From Syncephalastrum monosporum B8922 (taxonomy: Eukaryota; Mucoromycota; Mucoromycetes; Mucorales; Syncephalastraceae): a DNA stretch of 10,335 nucleotides. Numbering within the stretch: the stretch's first letter is position 1; each line of letters opens with the position of its first letter. The notes beneath the pieces are model-generated. The model did no database searches and was not told the origin of the DNA. It worked only from the letters and a program-made list of their open reading frames with translations. Below, one piece after another: positions 6,335 to 10,335 of this stretch. The translations under genes were made by a program, and so were the position numbers. The stretch covers positions 1 to 10,335 of the forward strand of contig JNEN01000908.1 in assembly GCA_000697355.1 (NCBI GenBank), in the 5' to 3' direction.

Positions 6335-6541
6335 CAAAAAACTGTTGCAATGGGTTCGATTCCTGGAGCGTCCATATCTTTCCATATATGGTATATATCG
6401 GAGTTATAATGTAAGTCTCTTATAGTCCATCATTTCGGCTATCTAATGGCTATGGTTTCGCGACTCTAGCTTGCTTGGATGCTGAGATATAACGATTTTT
6501 GTGAAAAATCAAAAACATTGCAACAGTTTTTTGAGTCACTG
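6335..6541. mobile_element. 3' end of the Tc1 element with terminal inverted repeat
   Basis: The sequence ends CATTGCAACAG..TTTTTTGAGTCACTG at 6541, followed by TA (6542-6543), the Tc1 target dinucleotide. CAGTGACTCAAAAAAC read inward is a typical Tc1-like end. A perfect hairpin GATTTTT-GTG-AAAAATC (6494-6510) lies just inside. The inner 18 bases of the repeat also occur inverted at 6335-6352, just after the transposase stop, so a second end or a palindromic subunit is present. The 5' terminal repeat of the full element is absent. Confidence 0.7.
6353..6374 (+). pseudogene. Orphan Pol III B box / tRNA 3'-end fragment
   Basis: GGTTCGATTCC (6353-6363) is a perfect B box, followed by TGG and AGCGTCC-A, laid out like a tRNA T-stem 3' strand, acceptor 3' strand and discriminator. 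The required 5' partners are missing: CCA is expected before GG but ATG is found. Pairing fails exactly where the 18-bp Tc1-like repeat ends (6352). No A box lies upstream. It could also be chance or an extra TFIIIC site. Confidence 0.4.
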
Positions 6542-6543
6542 TA

Positions 6544-8130
6544 TCCTGTAAGCACTGCTTTCTTGAATCACACACAATAGGACCAAGCCTAGCGCATCTT
6601 TTCCAAGGGGTTTCAAGTTGTCTAAGCATGTAATAACGACGATATGGGGAAACTCAGCATGTGCGATGAAGGCGCCATGAAGGTTTACATTTGAGAGAAC
6701 TCATTTTGAGCTTACAGCAAGGGGCTATCAGACGAGTACTGTATGATCGGATAGATTGTAGTCGTCTTTACTCGTGCATGTAAAAACAACGACTAAAGAG
6801 GGAGAATGATTTTTGGAGATGACGGAATGAGGGGGAATGTTGGGTGAGCTTGGAAACGTACGAAAACAAAAGTCAAGATTGGTCTGGCAGAGTGAGAAAT
6901 CATCACGCAAGGCTCTCTGATTTCTTCCTTTGCCCTATCTTACTGACGAGTATGACCATAAGGCGGATTGTGGATCGCCACCATCACTCAATTTATACCA
7001 TTTGACTCCTCTCATTATCGACTAGATGGTAAATGTGCAAAGCCTGTAGATACTCTACTGTATAAGCATAAGAAAGCGCGTCTTTTCTTTCTACAAAGCA
7101 CGATACTCCTTAGACTTCTTCTCCATATATGTTATACCTGACAAAGTTCTCATACGCGGCACACACTCGCAGCGCTACATCCGTTCTGACGGTGAGTACA
7201 TAAGCGAACACGCAAGCCAAAGGTAGCATTGAATCGGTACAGTGGAAGTGCTAAACTGCCTCTCATGATCCCAGACAACGAAGCGCACATTTACTCTAAC
7301 GAATATTTTTAACCATACTCGACAGTCTGCTTCGGTGAGGGAAGTTCAGCTCAGCAGCAAGCTTCTCTTTGGTGAGTGCGCTACAAACTTGAGCTTTTAG
7401 GCAAATATCCTATAAGGACACTATTAGTAATCTGTTTTGAAATTTGTCGTCCTTCCAGTTTGGCTTCGTATTTATTGCAATAGAACAATATGTATTTCAC
7501 CACCCAAAGGCTTTGATCTACACATACAGTATGTGGATCTCGACTGACATTTACCCTCTATAAAGTTCTGACACGTCAGAGTGTATGAAGGTAAGTATCT
7601 GTGATAGGAAGGTCGACGGAAGTTGGGACTCGCGAATGCACGATAAATACTATTATAAATCGAATACTACTATCCTGCGATAGCTTTGCAATTATTTCTC
7701 CCACACAAACAGCTCTCTGTGGAGTCTAATATGCGGGTGTCATTTTTAAAATAAGCAGAAATTATCAGATAGCGGACTCCTATTGTCAGGAAACAAAGCG
7801 ACATACTGCAATTAAGCGACCACACGACTACAAAACAAAGTCATTGTCAGCTCGCCAGCTTCCGCCTTCCGGTATAGGATACATCTGTCACAAAGATCCC
7901 GGGGTAAACTTCGACCTCCTACATCGGTAGCTACCCTTCTGCGATAATCTCGAGAGTGACCCAGTTTTTATAATTACATTGACGTGATGACTGATGAGTG
8001 AACGCTGAGGCTCTTCAACTGTAAATAAAAAAAAGGCCAAACAAACCTATAAAAGCACACGGCTTATGTTTCAATATATCTCACGCTGAAGATGCAAAAA
8101 GTTCATAGCAAGGACGATAACATTGTACCA
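6544..8130. other. Non-coding region, nothing recognised
   Basis: Stop codons are frequent in all six frames, and the only listed-length ORF (minus 6728-6910) shows no domain or coding bias. I see no tRNA, no 5S or U6-like sequence, no long repeat shared with the rest of the window, and no LTR ends. An A tract lies near 8028-8036. It is most likely decayed intergenic or repeat DNA of ordinary composition. Confidence 0.5.
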
Positions 8131-8179
8131 GCTTCCCGCACACGCGAAGCGTAAATGGGGGTATGGGGCTGGCCCCCAT

Positions 8180-8321
8180 CAAGTGGTGGGAGCGGACTAG
8201 AGTGACCGAAGATTAAGTGCAGGTTGTGATGACCCGAAGCCGCAGGCGAAGGGGCTCACTCACATCCGGAACGCAATCGGAGTGTCACTCTTGGACGAAG
8301 CGAAGCGAGTCCCACCACTTG
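8180..8321. repeat. GC-rich fold-back repeat, about 142 bp
   Basis: The ends CAAGTGGTGGGA (8180-8191) and TCCCACCACTTG (8310-8321) are a perfect 12-bp inverted repeat. Further inside, AGAGTGAC and GTCACTCT also pair. Nested mini-palindromes such as GCCGCAGGC (8239-8247), and the neighbouring ATGGGGCTGGCCCCCAT, make it highly structured. The motif CGAAGC(GAAGC)G recurs. It lies in moderate-GC DNA on one side and extremely AT-rich DNA on the other. Confidence 0.65.
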
Positions 8322-8322
8322 T

Positions 8323-8502
8323 ATATATAATGAAATATTAGAAAATAAAGTATTTGATGAAGAATTTGATGAATATATAAATAAATCTAAAAGATTTATA
8401 GTAGATAATGAGATTTATAAGGTGTTTTTAATTGAATATGAGATAATATTTATATTGGATGATTTTGTAGATTATAATATAATAAATTTTACTGAAGAAT
8501 AA
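8323..8502 (+). pseudogene. Very AT-rich coding-like fragment of unknown function
   Basis: An open frame ends with TAA at 8500-8502 and reads through acidic and aromatic-rich sequence such as ENKVFDEEFDEYINKSKRF and VDNEIYKVFLIEYE, which looks like real protein rather than random translation. The stretch 8341-8502 is 27 of 162 bases G+C (about 17%), far below the rest of the window, and third positions are mostly A or T. There is no ATG in frame at the start. The frame stays open upstream through the GC-rich fold-back to 8233, probably by chance. I do not recognise the family. Candidate sources are fungal mitochondrial DNA, a mitochondrial plasmid or an AT-rich bacterial endosymbiont; none is proven. 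Confidence 0.45.
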
Positions 8503-8554
8503 AAACATATGTATTTAAATTTTAAACCTTAATAGAAAATAACATATTGAAAAG

Positions 8555-8579
8555 ACAGATTAAAAAATCTGTTTTTTTT
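8555..8579 (+). terminator. Hairpin plus T tract resembling a Rho-independent terminator
   Basis: ACAGATT (8555-8561), loop AAAA, AATCTGT (8566-8572), then seven further T residues. It lies 53 bp after the stop of the AT-rich fragment. In AT-rich DNA such a structure can arise by chance, but the position is what a bacterial gene would have. Confidence 0.45.
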
Positions 8580-8599
8580 CTATAGATATATTTTCCAAA

Positions 8600-8860
8600 T
8601 TAAATTTTCTGAAACAAATTCAAAATTTAACTGTATTATAACAGGCTAATAAAGTATCACAACCTATCAGAAATTCATACAACTATTATTGATCCCAAAT
8701 TATCACTAGGAAATGAGCTAGACCTCTTTATTATTGACATTAGGCCAGGTATATACAGTATAGGCAGGTTTAGGAATGAAGACAATAAACGATATGAGCC
8801 GGAATGAAGGGGAAGGGAAGAGGTAACGAAGACAACAGAGGCGATAGACAACAGGGACAA
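8600..8860. other. Non-coding AT-rich to mixed transition
   Basis: Composition climbs from very AT-rich back to ordinary around 8640-8700. No ORF with domain character, RNA gene or repeat shared elsewhere was seen. GACAAC and GAAGACAAC words appear from about 8778, foreshadowing the tandem array that follows. Confidence 0.4.
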
Positions 8861-8930
8861 CTAGAGACAACGAGAGACAACGAGAGACAACGAGAGACAA
8901 CGAGAGACAACGAGAGACAACGAGAGACAA
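8861..8930 (+). repeat. 10-bp tandem repeat (CGAGAGACAA)x7
   Basis: Six perfect consecutive units (8871-8930) follow one with a single change (CTAGAGACAA, 8861). The plus strand carries no T in the perfect units. A 152-codon ORF (8804-9262) crosses it and encodes a 10-residue repeat RDNERQRETT, because three 10-bp units equal ten codons. The ORF has no domain outside the array and is probably not a gene. Confidence 0.9.
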
Positions 8931-9089
8931 CGAAGACGACAGGAAAGAGACGACAGAGGCAACGAGGGGCGCGGAAGAAATGTAAGGGACCATACCAGCT
9001 GGTCTGTGGGGAGAACTATCGCTATGACAACGGTCTAGGGCGAGATATGCACATGTCAGTAAGAGATCATGACAATGACAATTCTGTTC

Positions 9090-9765
9090 TGGCTGAAAAA
9101 CTGAAGCCTATTTATATGTTTTCTAAAGTTATGATGGTGTCACGACTAAAACACGATCACCAAGCTGTGGTCGTACTACCTTCCCGTTTCGACGCATACT
9201 TCCTTTCCTTTGCATTGTTGTTGTTTTCTTTTACCACTTCCCCTTTACACATCCATTCATAACATTCCCTTTTTCATATCACAACAAGCACCTTTCTCCG
9301 TCCACCTTCCAATCCTTCGTCACCTGTATAAATAGTCTTCTATTTTGTATCAAATATATTATCAGCTTATCTTGCCATATTCTCTCCTAGTCCTCTCTTG
9401 TCTCTGTCTCGTGTCTTGTCTCTGTCAAGTCCCTAAGGATCCTCGTGCAAGCCAAGTCCTGAATCTCTGTCTGTATCTTTGTATCCGTCTACCTCGCTTC
9501 CAGTTGTAGAGTCACATCTCGCTCACTCTACTTGCTTACTGCTTCTTGTTTCTGGCTGCCTCGTATGTCCCTGGACCATTGTAAAGACGAAGGATTTTGA
9601 TATATAATCTCCTGTGGAATAGTTCCTGTCTATTGTGGCATATATCCCTTGTATTGTCTCGATCTTTGTTATATACAGTAACTCTCAGTTCGGTATGTAC
9701 CTTGTCTGGAGGCGTAGAGTAGTGCCTAACACCCCGTCTTAGTCCTGTTATCCTTCCCCTTTTGT
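9090..9765 (+). other. Pyrimidine-rich stretch with CCAAT and TATA-like sites
   Basis: From about 9180 the plus strand is rich in C and T, with CCAAT near 9309 and TATAAATA at 9327-9334, a layout like an LTR U3 or a Pol II promoter. No convincing ORF follows. TGGCTGAAAAACTGAAG at 9090 resembles the LTR1 start (TGGCAAAACTGAAAT), so an unrelated or diverged LTR is possible, but I could not find a matching CA end with a PBS. Confidence 0.3.
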
Positions 9766-9785
9766 CTTGTCCTGTCCTGTCCTGT
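9766..9785 (+). repeat. Short pentanucleotide repeat (CCTGT)
   Basis: Three perfect CCTGT units (9771-9785) are preceded by one CTTGT variant. The region to 9946 is otherwise non-coding, with a short repeated phrase GGATAYGAAT..GGGGGAGT at about 9818-9838 and 9851-9868. Confidence 0.6.
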
Positions 9786-9946
9786 CTTCATCAACGACAG
9801 ATGGATACTACTTTGTGGATATGAATATGGGGGAGTACACTGAAAGGCGAGGATACGAATGGGGGAGTGCAGAAATTGGAGAGGATACGAGTCCATCCTT
9901 ACACCATACTGTAGGTAGGAAGATAGAAAGAGAAAATAAAGGTAAC

Positions 9947-10335
9947 GAGCAACGTTTCATGTTGAATATAATTTAAACTAATTGTTAATATTTCTCAAGA
10001 TTATCTATATATATTCTAGCTAAACTTTTAAAATATTTAAAGAAAATAATAATTATTTTTCAAATAACAATTATTTTGGAAATAAGGTTGTTATTGAAAT
10101 AACTGCTTATTTCTTTATCTACATTTGAAATATTCCCTGTTGCAACTTATAAAATTAAAATTTTAACGATTGGTAGTCCATATTTCTTTCACATTACTTT
10201 TTGTTTAAAAAGTAACAAAAAAACCAAAGAACTTATCTTTGGAAACAGCACTTCGTAAGTTTTTTGCAACTTACAAAGAGATATTAATGTTTTTATATTT
10301 ATAGTTATATTTAGAAATAGACTTATATATGTTGA
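9947..10335 (+). mobile_element. AT-rich hairpin element, copy C (cut by the window end)
   Basis: It starts GAGCAACGTTTCATGTTGAATAT, like copy B, and stays closely similar for more than 300 bases: TCAAGATTATCTATATATATTCTA, CAAATAACAATTATTT, GAAATAAG/CTTATTTC (10079-10113), CTGTTGCAAC, TTACTTTTT/AAAAAGTAA, CCAAAGA/TCTTTGG and GTAAGTT/AACTTAC (10255-10274). The 5' boundary coincides with that of copies A and B although flanking DNA differs, which marks a mobile unit. The 3' end is outside the window. No protein is encoded. Confidence 0.7.

Noticed and set aside
7568..7585. TCTGACACGTCAGA palindrome resembling an LTR1 end (TGACACGT)
   Set aside because: It is a single short match with no second LTR end, PBS or other family block around it.
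7984..8012. CTGATGAG motif and GTGATGA/CTGA pair suggesting a hammerhead ribozyme or C/D snoRNA
   Set aside because: No GAAA core segment with proper flanking stems follows, and the C-like and D-like boxes are only about 15 nt apart, too close for a snoRNA.
1..10335. CRISPR array, bacterial defence system or operon
   Set aside because: Tandem arrays here have no unique spacers, and no bacterial gene cluster or ribosome-binding pattern is present. The tRNAs and transposons are eukaryotic in type.

Overview
The window looks like a repeat-rich stretch of a fungal nuclear genome. The evidence is two intron-less nuclear-type tRNA genes, one of them a eukaryotic initiator tRNA-Met, together with LTR retrotransposon parts, a Tc1-type transposase remnant, minisatellites and almost no other coding sequence. 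An early-diverging (Mucoromycota-like) fungus is an inference from the general look of the Tc1 and gag remnants. No intact host protein-coding gene was found.

Layout. (1) 1-4360 is a roughly symmetric, head-to-head structure. Outermost are two copies of one LTR element, each with LTR, primer-binding site and gag start, pointing away from each other (LTR at 93-718 on minus; LTR at 3612-4268 on plus). Inside are tRNA-Ile(AAT) at 1493-1566 on plus and initiator tRNA-Met(CAT) at 3527-3598 on minus, with their 3' ends facing each other. LTR ends of a TGACA...TGTCA group lie 12 and 13 bp upstream of the two tRNA genes. LTRs of a second family (TGTCGGG...CCCGACA) lie downstream of both tRNA genes and fill the gap between them. 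One of these LTRs is broken by two AT-rich hairpin elements. (2) 4303-5082 is a gag gene cut off before any nucleic-acid-binding or pol domain. (3) 5083-5790 is purine-rich and ends in a 20-bp-period minisatellite. (4) 5797-6541 is the 3' half of a Tc1 (DD34E) transposon, with an orphan Pol III B box and tRNA 3'-end fragment just after the transposase stop. (5) 6544-8130 holds nothing I recognise. (6) 8130-8580 is a sharp composition change: a GC-rich fold-back sequence, then a coding-like fragment at about 17% G+C, then a hairpin with a T tract. (7) 8600-9946 is non-coding, with a 10-bp minisatellite and a pyrimidine-rich, promoter-like stretch. (8) 9947-10335 is a third copy of the AT-rich hairpin element, cut by the window edge.

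The genes do not form an operon or pathway. The organising principle seems to be insertion next to Pol III genes: one LTR group upstream, another downstream, with smaller elements nested inside. The best leads are this two-sided tRNA-gene targeting, the AT-rich element whose hairpins keep their position while their sequence changes, and the very AT-rich, possibly organellar or bacterial, fragment near 8330-8580.
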